Below, piece after piece: positions 11,105 to 23,332 of a stretch of 64,000 nt of DNA; the first letter of the stretch is position 1; each line of letters starts with the position of its first letter. Origin of the DNA: Odontesthes bonariensis. Taxonomy: Eukaryota; Chordata; Actinopteri; Atheriniformes; Atherinopsidae. Position numbers and translations under genes: made by a program. The notes beneath the pieces were generated by a model. That model saw only the letters and a program-made list of their open reading frames with translations, did no database searches and was not told the DNA's origin. Where the stretch lies: NCBI RefSeq assembly GCF_027942865.1, contig NC_134515.1, positions 35,143,025-35,207,024 of the forward strand, written 5' to 3'.

Positions 11105-12345
11105 TATTTATTAATGACACTAACAAAAAAAAGTATAACCAGTGAGTGAGTATTTTGACCATATCATCTTTTTATGCGTGTTTTCCAACTCCAAGCTGTA
11201 CAAACTTTAATGCTGATTGGATTTAAGCACATCAGGTGATGGTTATTTGTGTAATGAGTGAGGGTGTGGCCTAAGGAGATCAACACCCTATATCTAGGTG
11301 TGGATAATTATTACATAGCTTCTTTTCCTCAGAAAAGTTGTAAACTGTCTTTCAGAGGGATGCAGCACTCTTGAAATTGCTAAGATTTTGAGGCGTAATC
11401 ACAGAACCATCAAACATTTTGCTGCAAATAGTCAACATGGTCGCAAGAAAGGTGTTAAGAAAGAAAGACGCAAATTAACAGCCAAAGTTGTCAGAGGAAT
11501 CAAACATCAAGCTACCAGAGACCTGTTATTCTCCAATTCTGTCAAATTCCCAACCTACCTGAAGTGCCCAGAAGTACAAGATGTTCAGTGCTCAGAGATG
11601 TGGCCGAGGTAAGGAAGGCTGAAACCCGACCACCACTGAAGACGCATAAGCTGAAACGTCAAGACTGGGCCAAGAAATACCCGAAGACAGATTTTTCAAA
11701 GGTTTTATGGACTAATGAAATGAGAGTGACTCTTGCCCAGATGGATGGGCCCGTGGCTGGATCAGTAACGGGCACAGAGCTCCACCTGAAATCAGACACC
11801 AGCAAGGTGGAGGTGGGGTACTGGTATGTGCTGGTATTATTAAAGATGAGTGAGTTGGACCTTTTTAGGTCCAAGATGTACTTAAAAATCAACTCCTGAA
11901 ACCTACTTTCTTTAAGCAGTGACACAGGAAAAAGTTTCTTCTTTCAAGAAGACCATGATTTTTATGCATGCAGGACAATGCTCCATCACACGAATGGCCA
12001 GTGAAGGCTTTAAAGATGAAAGAATAATGACATGGCCCCCTTCCTCACCTGACCTAAACCCTGTTGAGTTAACAGGGAGGCTGTAGTTGCTGCTGTACAA
12101 AAAGATCAAGAATCGGACAGACCCCATGAATGGAGGGCTTCCGACCATTATTAAGAAACACGTCACTTCACTGTCACTGATTTCTTTTTTTTTTTTTTTT
12201 TTTTCTTTTTAAATGTCAAAAAAGTTTATTTGTACATTTTGAGTTGTTTATTCCCACTATAACAGAGAAAAATAAACAAGTGACATTTGAAATTTTTCCT
12301 TTAGTTGCGTAATAATTCTGCACATTAACAGTACACTAACTGCGC
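11105..12345 (+). pseudogene. Tc1/mariner-type transposase relic, third family
   Basis: Fragments in different frames follow the order of a Tc1/mariner transposase: HRTIKHFAANSQHGRKKGV (from 11399), VPRSTRCSVLRD-like text near 11560-11600, KRQDWAKKYPKTDFSKVLWTNE (11655-11720), and a later IFMQ/DNAPSH-like motif around 11955-11995 with TWPPSSPDLNPVE at about 12030-12066. Stops and shifts are frequent. The T-run at 12181-12206 lies after the coding remains. Terminal repeats are uncertain, so the outer limits are approximate. Confidence 0.7.
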
Positions 12346-13122
12346 ACACATAGATATTCTCCTAAGGACAAAAACTCACTTTTACTTTTCTTCAATATTC
12401 AGGTTTGAGAGTTATCACCGAAAGCGCTGTAGTTGTTCAATAATAAAATGAATCGTCAAAAATACAACTCGTCAAATAACTGTACATGGGGTATGCATAG
12501 AAAACAATATTTCAATTACTTTTTTTTCTAAAGCAACTTTGATGGTAAAAATGTATTCTAAGACTGATTTTGCAGATCAAAGACTGTAGGGTGAGAGTGA
12601 GAAACATTTTTTATCATTCATCAGGATTAGTAGAGCGGTGTTGTTCCTCAGGCTGCAGGGTAAAGTCTTCTCTTATATAACAGCAGGAGGTGAGATTTTA
12701 TCTGACAATAACAGAAGTGTCTCACCCATTCCATCATGGTCTATGTACTCATATATTCTGAAGTCAGCGACTGTGTCTTTTGCGGATAATCATGTTCTTA
12801 TTCAACATTGTTTGAGATGGTATAGGCAACAAATGCAAACAGCTTCCACCAAATGGTCTTTGTGACATGTTCTGTCTTAAAATATAATCTGGCGGAAAAC
12901 TACAGCCGCTGTTTGTGCAACTTTCTTTTTAATCAGACTTAAAACTGGAAAGAATATTGCATCCTGAGACTAAGGAGGACTGGTGGGCAAAAGCTTTTTG
13001 TTCAGCAAAAGAACCAAAGCAATTATGAATTAATGAGAAATGAAGATTCAATTTAAAAATGTGACACATTTTGTGATTATGAAAATAAATGTATTGTTGA
13101 AAACCCATGAATATAGAAAGTG
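12346..13122. other. Non-coding, no feature recognised
   Basis: AT-rich sequence with no supported gene. Confidence 0.4.
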
Positions 13123-13492
13123 TTAAAGCTATAATGTGTAATATTTCACGGACAATGAATGTCTCCATGTCGCTCCGCCATTTTAAAACTACGGGATTTG
13201 TAGAAGGACATGTCATCAGCTTCGCATTTTCCGTTTCCAATGTGTAAACGGAAAATGCGAAGCTGATGACATGTCCTTCTACAAATCCCGTAGTTTAAAA
13301 ATGGCGGAGAAACATGGCGACATCCATTGGGGTGTAACACTCTTATGTACATTCGCATGCTGAATATAAAGAATATAAGAACACTGCACTTTTGTGATGG
13401 AGGTAATTAATAACGATTGAGGTAATACTTGTGAATGATAAGACTCAAATTTGTTAATAGACAACGTGAAATATTACACATTATGGCTTTAA
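13123..13492. mobile_element. TTAA-flanked foldback MITE with perfect-type hairpin
   Basis: The element runs from TTAA 13123-13126 to TTAA 13489-13492. The ends are inverted repeats (AAGCTATAATGTGTAATATT and its near-complement). Inside, 13174-13236 and 13246-13308 form a hairpin of 63-base arms with one mismatch and a 9-base loop. TTAA target choice fits piggyBac or Kolobok elements. It carries no coding sequence. Confidence 0.85.
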
Positions 13493-14075
13493 GGCATTTA
13501 AATTAGCAGAAAATTTGGCAAAAAGACTTCTATTCTTGTTGTTTGTTCAGACCAAATTTGAAATGAACTGCACGAGCAGTTCAGTTATATACATTGGGCC
13601 AATGGTAAGATGTGAACAGGCATGTTCAATTTTAACTCAACACATTGACATTCTTCCAACATCCATATGAGCAAATCAGACATTTATTTTAGAATGAATG
13701 AGAGCAATCTGATAAATAATAGAAGACAAATATTGTGTAGCCTTCATCTACCAGAACAGAGCTGAAAAAGAGCAACATGGAGAAAACTAAGTAAAGCTGT
13801 AGGACTACCAGGTAATCTATGAAACTGTATCTGTTACCGTGATTTGTTCTTACCATGGACCAATTTAACACTCGCATTAGCTGCTCTAGTTAACTTACTT
13901 ATCAGCTTGCCTATGGCTGGCTGGACATAGTTGCTTTATACAAACAGTTTTATCACCGATAGGCTATTTAGTGTTGTAAAAATCTGAGACACTGACTTTA
14001 ACTGCACTTATTTCTAATTTCTTTTCAATAAGGTTTAGAATGAGTTTAATGCGTCTAATGTTAAATAGGAGAGGC
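13493..14075. other. Non-coding, no feature recognised
   Basis: AT-rich sequence; no gene supported. Confidence 0.4.
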
Positions 14076-14530
14076 TTAAAGGGGAAGTTAGTTTTTTTTA
14101 AACCTGGTCCTTGTTTCTTAAATATGTTCATCTACTCACCGATGACAGTCGGCGTCCCTCGGAAGACATTTAGATCACTCGAGATCCGCGTATATAGTGA
14201 ACAGGGCAGAGACAGATAATGCCTTATTTAGAGGCTGTATTGTCTTTATTTCACCAATACTTTAAGACAAATGAATGATTGAACGCGTACTATTGCACTG
14301 TTAGCTCATAGCTGCCGTGTTGTTGTAATACGGGGCTATCGGGGGGCTTATAGGGGGCTTTCTATACACGCGTCTACTGGGATGACTTCATCGACGCGCG
14401 CCGCTGCAGCACAGCTCATTCACTCCAGTAAGGATGTCCATCGTACTCAAAGTCGTCGTCCACATCGTCAAAATCTTATAAATATCCTGCCAAGTTGCAC
14501 AGAACTAGCAGTAGCAAACTCTGTGTGAAG
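14076..14530. mobile_element. Partial TTAA-type repeat
   Basis: It begins CTTAAAGGGGAAGTT, the kind of end seen on fish TTAA-target elements, and is more GC- and CpG-rich than its surroundings (14150-14480). No matching right end was found, so it is a fragment at best. Confidence 0.3.
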
Positions 14531-14944
14531 TTAGCCGACTGTCACAGAGCACGGAGTTAGACCAAGCAGGTGTAGAAATGGATGGATGAAAGAGTTTAGT
14601 GTTACATTTATCATGTTCCAATGAGCTCTGGAACTTTTGAACATCATGATAACTTTTCTAACATCTGTCATTGCAAGTCTAAACTAGGGTGAGCAGAAGT
14701 CCTCTTTTAAAAAATCGTCCAGCTGGAATTTCAAAATCGTCCAGGATTTCTCTCTATCTCAGTCTCAGATATGTTGTCATCGGATCTGCAATGCGTTTCA
14801 CTCCCCAAATTCACTTATTATTATACACCCACTCCCCTCTTAGCCCTTGAGCATAGATCGAGTGGAAGTGAGTTGGGGAAGGGCGAATACAAAGTACAAG
14901 TTTTGGACAGGGTCTTTATGTTCCACCTACTTGCACAGTCTCTG

Positions 14945-14964
14945 AATATATATATGTATGTATG

Positions 14965-15014
<50 letters not shown>

Positions 15015-15025
15015 CATACACAAAT
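14945..15025. repeat. (TATG)n / (TA)n microsatellite
   Basis: TATG repeats run into a long TA tract and then CATA repeats. The open frames across it are repeat artefacts. Confidence 0.95.
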
Positions 15026-15911
15026 GTGAAAACTGCAGTATTTCTGGTCTGTATGTCTGCTTACTAAAGAAAGCTTTTAACATTTTATTCCTCTTTCTTT
15101 CTTTCTTTTTTTTAAGTATTTTACATGTCCCGCAAACACATGTAAATACTGTATATATATAAACATATTTACAATTTGCCTCTAGATACATTTTGTTACC
15201 AACAGAAATTACCACAAACAAATTACAACTAGTAGAAAATTTAAAAACGAGTCACCATTCTCTGTTCTCAGTGATAAATCAGTGCAGAAACTTGGTCACC
15301 TTCATACCTGGCAACACTGCCCCCTTCTGGTGGGGCGTCACTGCTCCGAAAACGTCAAATTTTCAAGAAGACCTAATATCTTTATTCTGATTGAAAAGCC
15401 ATTTAAAACTTTTGGTATATTTGAAGCCTTTGGTTTATAATCTAACATTATTTACTAATGAACTATTTCCAATCACGTTTTGAAATCAGCTGACTCATTT
15501 TCAGGCAACATGTGAATCACATCACTTTTAAGCTAGAGTTTACCTGTTCTTGTCAGCATAGAGCTTTCAATATATACTTTTTAAAAGTAAGTCACATCTA
15601 ATCAAATCTAACTGAGAACAACATACCTAGTTATGGAGCCAAGGGAATAAAAGTTTCCTTTTTGTTGCATTTTGATTTGTTTAAATTTGTTGAAGTGTTG
15701 GTAAGAACTATTAGTCACCAGCGTTTTGCAGTGATAAAGGCTCCATGTCTGCCCCTTGCTTAGTTTAAGCAGACTAACACTCATTTGGAAAGGTTTATTG
15801 TACTTTTGATTACCCAAGGACTAGTCATCTCCTCTAAAGTTATCTTTGCCACTCACTAAGTTGCTTTACTGCTGACAAAGTCAGGTGAAAAAAAGTTAGT
15901 TTTGATTTAAT
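15026..15911. other. Non-coding, no feature recognised
   Basis: AT-rich sequence with no supported gene. Confidence 0.4.
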
Positions 15912-15916
15912 TACTC

Positions 15917-15917
<1 letters not shown>

Positions 15918-15947
<30 letters not shown>

Positions 15948-15971
15948 TGTGAGTGTGAGAGAGAGAGAGAT
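15918..15971. repeat. (GT)n-(GA)n microsatellite
   Basis: A GT tract passes through GTGAGA variants into a GA tract. Confidence 0.95.
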
Positions 15972-16442
15972 CTGACCTTGATACGAAGCCTCAATAACTC
16001 AAAATAGATAATAGTTACACGTCCCGATGTTATCTCCAGTTCTTAGTGCTTGCATAACTCTCTGACAGGCTTTGGTTGAAACACAGCGCTAAACTCAACA
16101 CTATTACTAAAAAAAGATCAGCTTTTGTGACTGGGTGTTTAAGTGAATTCATATATTTTTGATGAATATCATCAGATATCATCAGAGGCTGATTATTCCA
16201 GAACAACTTGGTTATGGCGCTGTGGTGACATCAGGGTTCATTTGTGAAATAGCCAATGCAGCAAGCTTAAAGCCAAGTGAATATTTGTTTTGTGTTTGCT
16301 CTGAATGCACAGTTAGACTAACAAAGAGGATCCTGCCATGTCATCAACTCCAGTGGCATTATCTTCACTTTACCTGTCTCTCATGTTCTGTGCTACTTTT
16401 CATCCACAATCCACTCTCACAGCAAAATGTCTGTTTATTTAT

Positions 16443-17577
16443 TCTAACTCAATTCAATTCATTTTTTTATTTATATAGCGCCAAATACAACAAATGTCAT
16501 CTCAAGGCACTTAGAAAATAAAGTCCAATTCAAGCCAATTGGAATTCAATTAATTGTAATCATAATTATTCATAAAATAATCCAATTCGTTCATATAGAG
16601 CCAATTCAAAAACAAATTCCTAGCTAAGGAAACCAGCAGTTTGCACTGAAACTTTGTTTTCGGTCCAATCTCCCGGCCTGAGCGTGCCTGAGGCGACTGT
16701 GCAGAGAAACGACTCCCTTTTAACAGGAAGAAACCTCTGGCAGAACCAGACTGAGGAAGGGTGGCCATCCGCCTCGACCAGCTGGGGTTTGAGAAGACAG
16801 AAAGGGGGGGTGGGGGGGGGCACTGTAACACCATTCAAAGGATATCTGTTGGAACAGGGAAACACGAGTTAATGACCACAATAATGTCACATGTACATAA
16901 AGAGAGTAAAGTGAGGAAAGGTGTGACAGATGAAGCCCCCCAGCAGTCTAGGCCTATAGCAGCTTAACTATGGGATGTTTCAGGATCACCTGAGCCATCC
17001 CTAACTATAAGCTTTATCAAAAAGGAAAGTTTTAAGCCTGGTCTTAAAAGTGGAAAGGGTGTCTGCTTCCCGGACATGTACTGGCAGCTTATTCCACAAT
17101 AGAGGGGCCTGATAACTGAAGGCTCTGCCTCCCATTCTACTTTTAGAAACTCTGGGAACCTCAAGTAAACCTGCAGTTTGGGAACAAAGCGCTCTGTTAG
17201 GAAAATATCTTACAATGAGATCTTTAAGATATGATGGAGCTTGGTCATTAAAAGCTTTAAATGTAAGGAGAAGAATCTTAAATTCTATTCTGAATTTAAC
17301 AGGGAGCCAATGAAGAGAAGCTAAAACTGGAGAAATATGATCTCTGCTGTTAGTTCTCATCAGAACTCTGGCTGCAGCATTTTGGATCAACTGAAGGCTT
17401 TTCAGAGAATATGTGGGACAGCCCAATAATAAAGAATTACAGTAGTCCAATCCTGAAGTAACAAATGCATGAATTAGTTTTTCTGCATCACTCTGAGACA
17501 AGATGTTCCTGATTTTAACAATATTACGAAGATGAAAGAAGGCAGTCCTAGAAACCTGTTTTATATGCGAGTCACCT
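16443..17577 (-). mobile_element. L2 LINE (family B), 5'-truncated
   Basis: The minus strand encodes the C-terminal part of an L2-type protein (HIKQVSRTAFFHLRNIVKIR to FKTRLKTFLFDKAYS; frame 17577-17001, open). The 3' untranslated part continues to 16443 and ends in AATTG-type repeats (TTGAATTGAATT on the minus strand). Reverse-transcriptase catalytic motifs are missing because of 5' truncation. Related copies lie at 20456, 39760, 42838, 51850 and 52638. Confidence 0.88.
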
Positions 17578-18534
17578 TCACCATTCGAGTCGAGTCTTTG
17601 TTTTTCCATAGTCATGTTTTGTTTTATCACAGTTTAGTCTTGTTATCCGGCTCAGCCGTGTTTTGTGTTAACCTTGTTTTTGACTAATGAAGCAAGTCTT
17701 GTTTTTCCAAAGTCCGCATTCGTGTTCTTCCACGCCTCGCACCCACGCATCGTAACACAGAATTTGTGTGCATCTGACAAATGCAAAGTTTTTTGTTTTG
17801 TGACTATTTCCAATTTGCCATGAGATGGATCTTTCATCTCACACAGTGCAGTAAGGGGTATGTGACTGTAAATTAAATCAAAGCACAGTGCAACATCTCT
17901 CACTGAGTAGAAATAAGAGTGGAAAAGAAACACTGAATCCCACCTATATTTTATGGTCATGTAAAGTCCAATAGGGTGCAAAAACATTGCCCAAACTTGT
18001 GGGAAGATATTAGTTTTATCAGATAAATGGAAAGATATTTCAAGACCTGGAGACACCCTGTAACACAGAGACGGCATAAGAGGCAGTGGTGCTGGAAAAC
18101 CAAAGTGAATGACAGAACTGGGACAGTGACAGCTGCCAACTCACATTAAGTGCTTGTCTGTTTACTGCACAGTCATCCCAATAAAAGATGCATTCCATTT
18201 TTATCACAGTGACCTCTGATCTAAATTCACCTCTAATGTGGGTCTCACCAGTTCTAAAAAAAGGAGCCAGACTGTGTCTGTGAAATAAAAACTTCTTCTG
18301 ACCTTTTGATCTGGATGCTACTTGACCTGCTGGCAAAAACATAAAACAGTTTTATGTTTCCTGGAGATGAAACCAAAACCTGCATCTTTGCCAAAGGATA
18401 ATTGGGTTAATTTTCAAATATTTGTCTAAAATTTGTGTCTAAAGAGAGAAATCCCAAAAAATTTGGATGAACTGGAAAAATGTATCTCTTGATTTACTGG
18501 TCCATCTTTGTTCCAATCCTCACGATATCTGGAT
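17578..18534. other. Non-coding, no feature recognised
   Basis: Open frames here show no family signature. I see no supported gene. Confidence 0.35.
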
Positions 18535-18934
18535 GATAACCGAAAGAACGAGATTGCGGATAGAACCGTCTGAAATGGGTTTCCCTCAGAGCATGGCTGG
18601 GCTCAGCCTTAGAAATAGGGTGAAGAGCTCGGCCATTCGGAGGGAGCTCGGAGTAGAGCCGCTGCTCCTCCGCATCGAAAAGAGTCAGCTGAGGTGGTTT
18701 GGGCATCTGGTTAGGATGGCTCCTGGCCCTTTAGAGGTTTTCCGGGCACATCCTACCGGGAGGAGGCAGACCCAGGACTCGTTGGAGGGATTATATGTCC
18801 CATCTGGCCTGGGAGCGCCTTGGGGACCCCCGAGAGTGTTGCTGTGGAGAGAGATGTCTGGGTTTCTCTCTGTTGCCTCTGCGACCCGACCTCGGAGGAT
18901 AAGCGGATGAAAATGGATGGACGGATGGATAAAA
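18535..18934 (+). mobile_element. RTE-type (Rex3-like) LINE 3' end
   Basis: It encodes the C-terminal tail of an RTE-type reverse transcriptase (RWFGHLVRM, then PTGRRQTQD and ATRPRRISG), frameshifted in the middle. It ends in the GATG-type tail AAAATGGATGGACGGATGGA, usual for this group. It is strongly 5'-truncated. Confidence 0.75.
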
Positions 18935-19536
18935 TAATTTAAGATAAAAGACTGTAGTTATCTCAAACAATCAGTTCTTCCAATGTTCCCAAGCCAACCC
19001 AGGAATCTAATTTTCACTGTTTGTACTAAAAATCTCTTTCTTTCAGACAGTACCCACAGGTTGTGACCATAGTTAAAGGTTAGACAGATTCACTTTCATC
19101 ATACCAGACGCTGCCCCTGTCCACCTGTCAATCTCCTGCTCCATTCAACGCCCAGAACAAAACAAAACAAAAAGAGATACTTAAATTCCTCCACTTGAGG
19201 ACTCACTCTCAGCCCACAGTGGGCAATCCACACTTTTCCTACTCAGAACTGGCCTCAGACATGCAGCTGCTAATTCATATTGTGGCTGCTTCATACTCAG
19301 CTGCAAATTTCCTCAATGTGTACTGGAGATCTCTGCTTGATCGGGCCAATAGTAAAAGTTATCATTTGCAAAAAGCAAAGATATTGTCCTAAACCGCTAA
19401 CCTGGCTGACGCGTCCACATCTCGATAAGATGGTGGTCTGGGAACTAGGTGTGCATTTTCTCGTATTTGAGGCGTGGTTAACGAATGCCTAGAGCCGTTT
19501 ATTGGGCGCTACTAACGTCTATCAAATGGCGTCTGG

Positions 19537-19921
19537 TTCTTCCCATGCTGCTTTGCGCGCGATTCATAGCCAATTGTATCACTTATACCAGATGACGTAT
19601 GTAGCGACAGAAATTTGACGAGGAAGAAGACGCTTTACTGTGTATGAGAAGACGTTGCTCTTTTTTAAAAGTAAACTTGCGTTCTAAGCTACTTAAAACA
19701 CTTTCTAAGGCTACATCGAACGGTAACGTTGTGTCCGCTGCCATGTTGGATTAACACTCTACAAGCTTCGGTGTCGCGCATACACATCGTCATCATCTTG
19801 CTGCCCCCCCGTTCTGTGATTGGTTCCCTAACTCAGGCAAAAATGAGGGTGGTGGTTTCCAGGCTGCTTTTGCAGTGTGAATGAAATCGTGCGCAAAGCA
19901 GCATGGGAATTCCCAGGCTAC
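19537..19921. mobile_element. MITE-like sequence with inverted repeat arms
   Basis: CCCATGCTGCTTTGCGCGCG near 19541-19560 is repeated in inverted form near 19888-19908. The right edge reads GAATTCCCAGGCTA. It has CpG-rich stretches and no coding sequence. Exact ends and target duplication could not be fixed. Confidence 0.5.
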
Positions 19922-19944
19922 TAAACCGCCTGAACTGGAAACCA

Positions 19945-20140
19945 ATATCTTTCTTTCATTCTTTTATTTTTCTTATTTTCCCACTACTCTACTTTCCTCA
20001 TTTCCTTGTACATTTCCTTCTTCCTTTCTTTCCCATCTACACTTTCATCGTCTTTCTTTGTAGCATTGTGTATTTCCTTATTCCATTCAATTTTCCCTTC
20101 TTTTACTTTCCTTCGATCCATTCTTTCTTCCTTACTTTAC
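19945..20140 (+). repeat. Polypyrimidine tract
   Basis: About 190 bases consist almost only of C and T on the plus strand, mostly TTTC and TTCC variants. The open frames across it are composition artefacts. Confidence 0.75.
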
Positions 20141-20455
20141 ATGTTTCTGCAATTCTTCCCTTGCATCCTTGGATGTCCATTTGATATTTTGTCGTCATTT
20201 TTCTTTCCCTGTGCTTTTAATTTCATCTTTCATTGCAGTGGGGGGTTCAATGTCTTGCTCTGCATAACACTCAGCCCCCTGGGTATCAATATGCTGTTTT
20301 TCCAACTGATGTATGAATGTATGACCATTCTTGTGCATGAGCCATGGCCATCCAATGAGCAAAGGTTTCTATATGTTTGTGTGCGCTTGTATGTGTGGCA
20401 GAGCTGCCTAAGCTCTTTCCTCGATGAGGCTCATACACAAAAAGCAGAAAAAAAT

Positions 20456-20577
20456 AATTGTATTACAATGAATTGAATTCCAATTGGCTTGAATTGGACT
20501 GTACTATTTAAGTGCCTTGAGATGACATTTGTTGTATTTGGCGCTATATAAATAAAACTGTATTGAATTGAATTGAA
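20456..20577 (+). mobile_element. L2 LINE (family B) 3' tail only
   Basis: It contains TGCCTTGAGATGACATTTGT and TATATAAATAAAACTG, then GAATTGAATTGAA. This matches the 3' end of family B copies at 16443 (reversed) and 40715. Extreme 5' truncation. Confidence 0.85.
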
Positions 20578-20855
20578 AAGAGGACGGATCCAGCAATGCC
20601 TGAAATGAAAATGTAATTCAGTCATATTTTTATCTGACCATTTACTTTAAGTAGTGTAAAAAAAATAAAGTTCTGTGCTCAAATACTGCTGTTCATTATG
20701 GCATCATGTTGGCCAAAATACTGGTGACATTCAAATGTTAACACACACAAAATCACAATATAGTATTGTAAGATACGCAGATTTATGGACATAAGTCAAT
20801 GATGCAAGTTAATAACTGACTATTGCAATCGATTCCATGGTTTCCATCTAAAGCA

Positions 20856-21250
20856 GGGTTCGGGTACCTCAACACTCAAGAGCCGTTTCCCACAGAAAAG
20901 AAAAAAACGGGAGCCACAAAACCCTTTTGACATCAAAAATGAAGAAAACACTGCATATATCGTTTTTTACCTTTATGCTATGAAGTTGAAAAAAAAAACT
21001 GTTGTGTGTTCCATTTGTGAAATCAATGTACTGCTATAGAGAAAACAACATTTTAGTTTTGCTTGCCCCACAAACATTTTGAAAGCTGGGTTGAAGGTTG
21101 CTTTCAAATAAGATACTCAATGTTTATTTGAGTCCTCCTCGTATTTATGAAATAAAAAGCCGAACTTAAAGTATCCAACTGCAGCAAATCCATCCAGATA
21201 TTTGCCAGCGGGGGATGTGGCGCATATTTTAACCACCAAAAATGAAACAC
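20856..21250. mobile_element. Possible hAT-like fragment
   Basis: It starts CAGGGTTCGGGTACCTC followed by AAGAGCC, resembling the ends of hAT elements. No second end or coding part was found. Confidence 0.3.
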
Positions 21251-22467
21251 GTTTTATTTTAAAGTTACATGATCACCATAATCTTCACATTCAGAATTAC
21301 ATTAAAAAAAACTAACAAACTCAAATCAAATGCTCATTATTTATCATGGGGAGCTTTGCCAGGTTGCCAGTCCATCACAGAGCTAACACAAACACAGGCA
21401 ACCATGCACGTTGGCTCTTGTTTTTAGAGTCCATAAAGAATAACCAGACCTATCAGCCTAACATGTATTCCTTTGTACTGTGTGAGACTTCCTGAGGAAA
21501 ACCCACTCAGGCACAAAGGAGGGGCATAACATTTCAGTTTCAAACCAAACTTTTTTAAATCAGGAAAAGAGAAAATATAAAATAATCTAAAAGAATACCT
21601 TTGTCAAGACAGGCAGCAGATGAGTAGCACCAACTCAAACTGTAGTAGCAGGTCTTTCACAACATCTCACCAGACACAAAAACAAATGTTTTTGGTTCAT
21701 GTTACCAGAAAAACTAATTGATTTGAAGCTAACAACTCTGCTCTGATGGACATCTGATTGCACATCAAATATACAGACTGGACAAGGACAGACAAGGCTT
21801 AACAAACATACAGCCCTGAGACTGTTGACTTCGACCTCTGGATGTATCACTTTAAACCTATCTTTAGTTCGTAACGTAGAGGCCAAATTATTGCATTATA
21901 CACAAATGTCCACTATAAAATGACCTCTTTGTTTGACCAGCACATTTAATGTGATTACCATAACCACAAATAAACAGCCTAGAATATCTATCAAAGGAAA
22001 TTAATCTGGTTGGATAAATGAAGATCCAACAACTTCGGTTTTAGTAGTCTATAGGTTTTCAGCCAAAAAACTTTTTTGTCTCATGATTTAATTTGTGTCT
22101 CATGTAATTCTTTCAACAATGTAAGTCTCCCAACAAATGCAGAGCCAGATTTTTTATGTTGATAAACATTACCATTATCAGAATGAATTTTTTACTGAAT
22201 TATTAAGGAAGCCCTAAATTGTGTCTTTTCAGCTCAAGTCTAATAAACTCTATCCCTTACTTTGCAAAGGGCATCAGAAATGGAAAAAGATCCGCATCAA
22301 AAAAGGAAAGTAATGGTGACACACACAAAATCTAATAATAGCAGCATGAGTGTCCTAGGTGACAAGGTGAGCAAACTCTCGTGCATTTGCTGAAACAAAT
22401 CGTTATCTTTGTTTGCTTTTCTCTAGTTTGGACATTGAACTGACTTTGTTATTTTCATTTCCCGCTA
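21251..22467. other. Non-coding, no gene recognised
   Basis: AT-rich. Part of 21355-21540 (GCCAGTCCATCACAG, then CCTAACATG) resembles the dispersed LINE-tail repeat at 26591-26842 but is degraded. Confidence 0.35.
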
Positions 22468-22474
22468 GTTTTTC

Positions 22475-23024
22475 TTAGCCTGGGTGCCAGCCGAACTTAG
22501 CCCCGCCCATAAAAGTTTTGGTCGGGAAGTTCGGTCTGGCTCTGCTCAATTGGGAAATCATTATGCCCGACCAAGAATCGGTCGACCCAATCAGATTGCC
22601 AGGGCGAGCTTTATACGATGATGGACAGATTATCAACAGGGACATTATCGACTACGTCACTTGGTTTGACTTCGTTTGAAACAAACATGGCTGCCGCTGG
22701 AGAGCTAGGGTGTGTAGACTCTGCCATCGAGTCTGTTCTACAGGATCTCCACATTGCATTCATTTTGAAAGACAAACAGAGGAATGCGATAAAGGCTTTT
22801 ATCGATAGAAAAGATGTTTTTGCCGTCCTTCCTACAACAAGTGTGTGTTGCTTAATCTACGTCACATACTACGTTGCTCTGATTGGTTGTAGGTCTATCC
22901 AATTGAGCGAAGAGGCATTTTTTTCTCCTGGTTCGGTTGAAACACGCCACATACTCAAAACTCTATTGAGCGGTATCAGACTCACATTCTGACTAGAATC
23001 GTGAGTATGACGTAGTCAGGCTAA
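22475..23024 (+). mobile_element. Deletion derivative of a helicase-carrying DNA transposon
   Basis: The termini TTAGCCTG and CAGGCTAA are inverted repeats, flanked by GTTTTTC at 22468-22474 and 23025-23031. The shared flank can be read as 7 to 9 bases depending on where the ends are placed. Between them lies the start of a helicase-like gene and then unrelated, CpG-containing end sequence. The superfamily cannot be named from this sequence. Confidence 0.7.
22687..22992 (+). pseudogene. RecQ-like helicase N-terminal fragment
   Basis: From ATG 22687 (context AAACATGG) about 50 residues read like the start of RecQ-family DNA helicases: a Q-motif/motif-0 region (LKDKQRNAIKAF) followed by KDVFAVLPT, where the ATP-binding GKS loop should come next. 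Instead the frame runs into sequence belonging to the element's other end and stops at 22992. The ATP-binding loop and all later helicase motifs are absent, so no helicase activity is possible. The open frame actually begins at ATG 22618; I prefer 22687 because the family-like sequence starts there. Confidence 0.62.
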
Positions 23025-23332
23025 GTTTTTCTTTCCATCAGAGTATATTCACTATGACATTATTTGAAATTTCAGACATTAATCTCTTGAACCATGTGTT
23101 TTTTTTTTGCATGGTAGACCTTACCTAGAAGGGGCCTCCTGTGACAAAAACTAAAAACTATATTGTGCCTTATTCCATGCTAATGGTGTCCAGGTTGTGT
23201 GTGCTAAAATGAACTTAACTGCTGATCAGTAAGCCAGAAATGGATAAATATTTGCCATTTTGTGCAAAAAAAACAAATGACACACTACTTGCCTGAACCA
23301 ATTGAAGAATCCATTATATTTTTCTAAAAACA

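Noticed and set aside
14771..15221. Open frames on both strands with Tyr/Ile runs
   Set aside because: They are translations of the (TA)n/(TATG)n microsatellite.
19881..20476. Phe/Leu-rich open frames resembling membrane proteins
   Set aside because: They are caused by the polypyrimidine tract.
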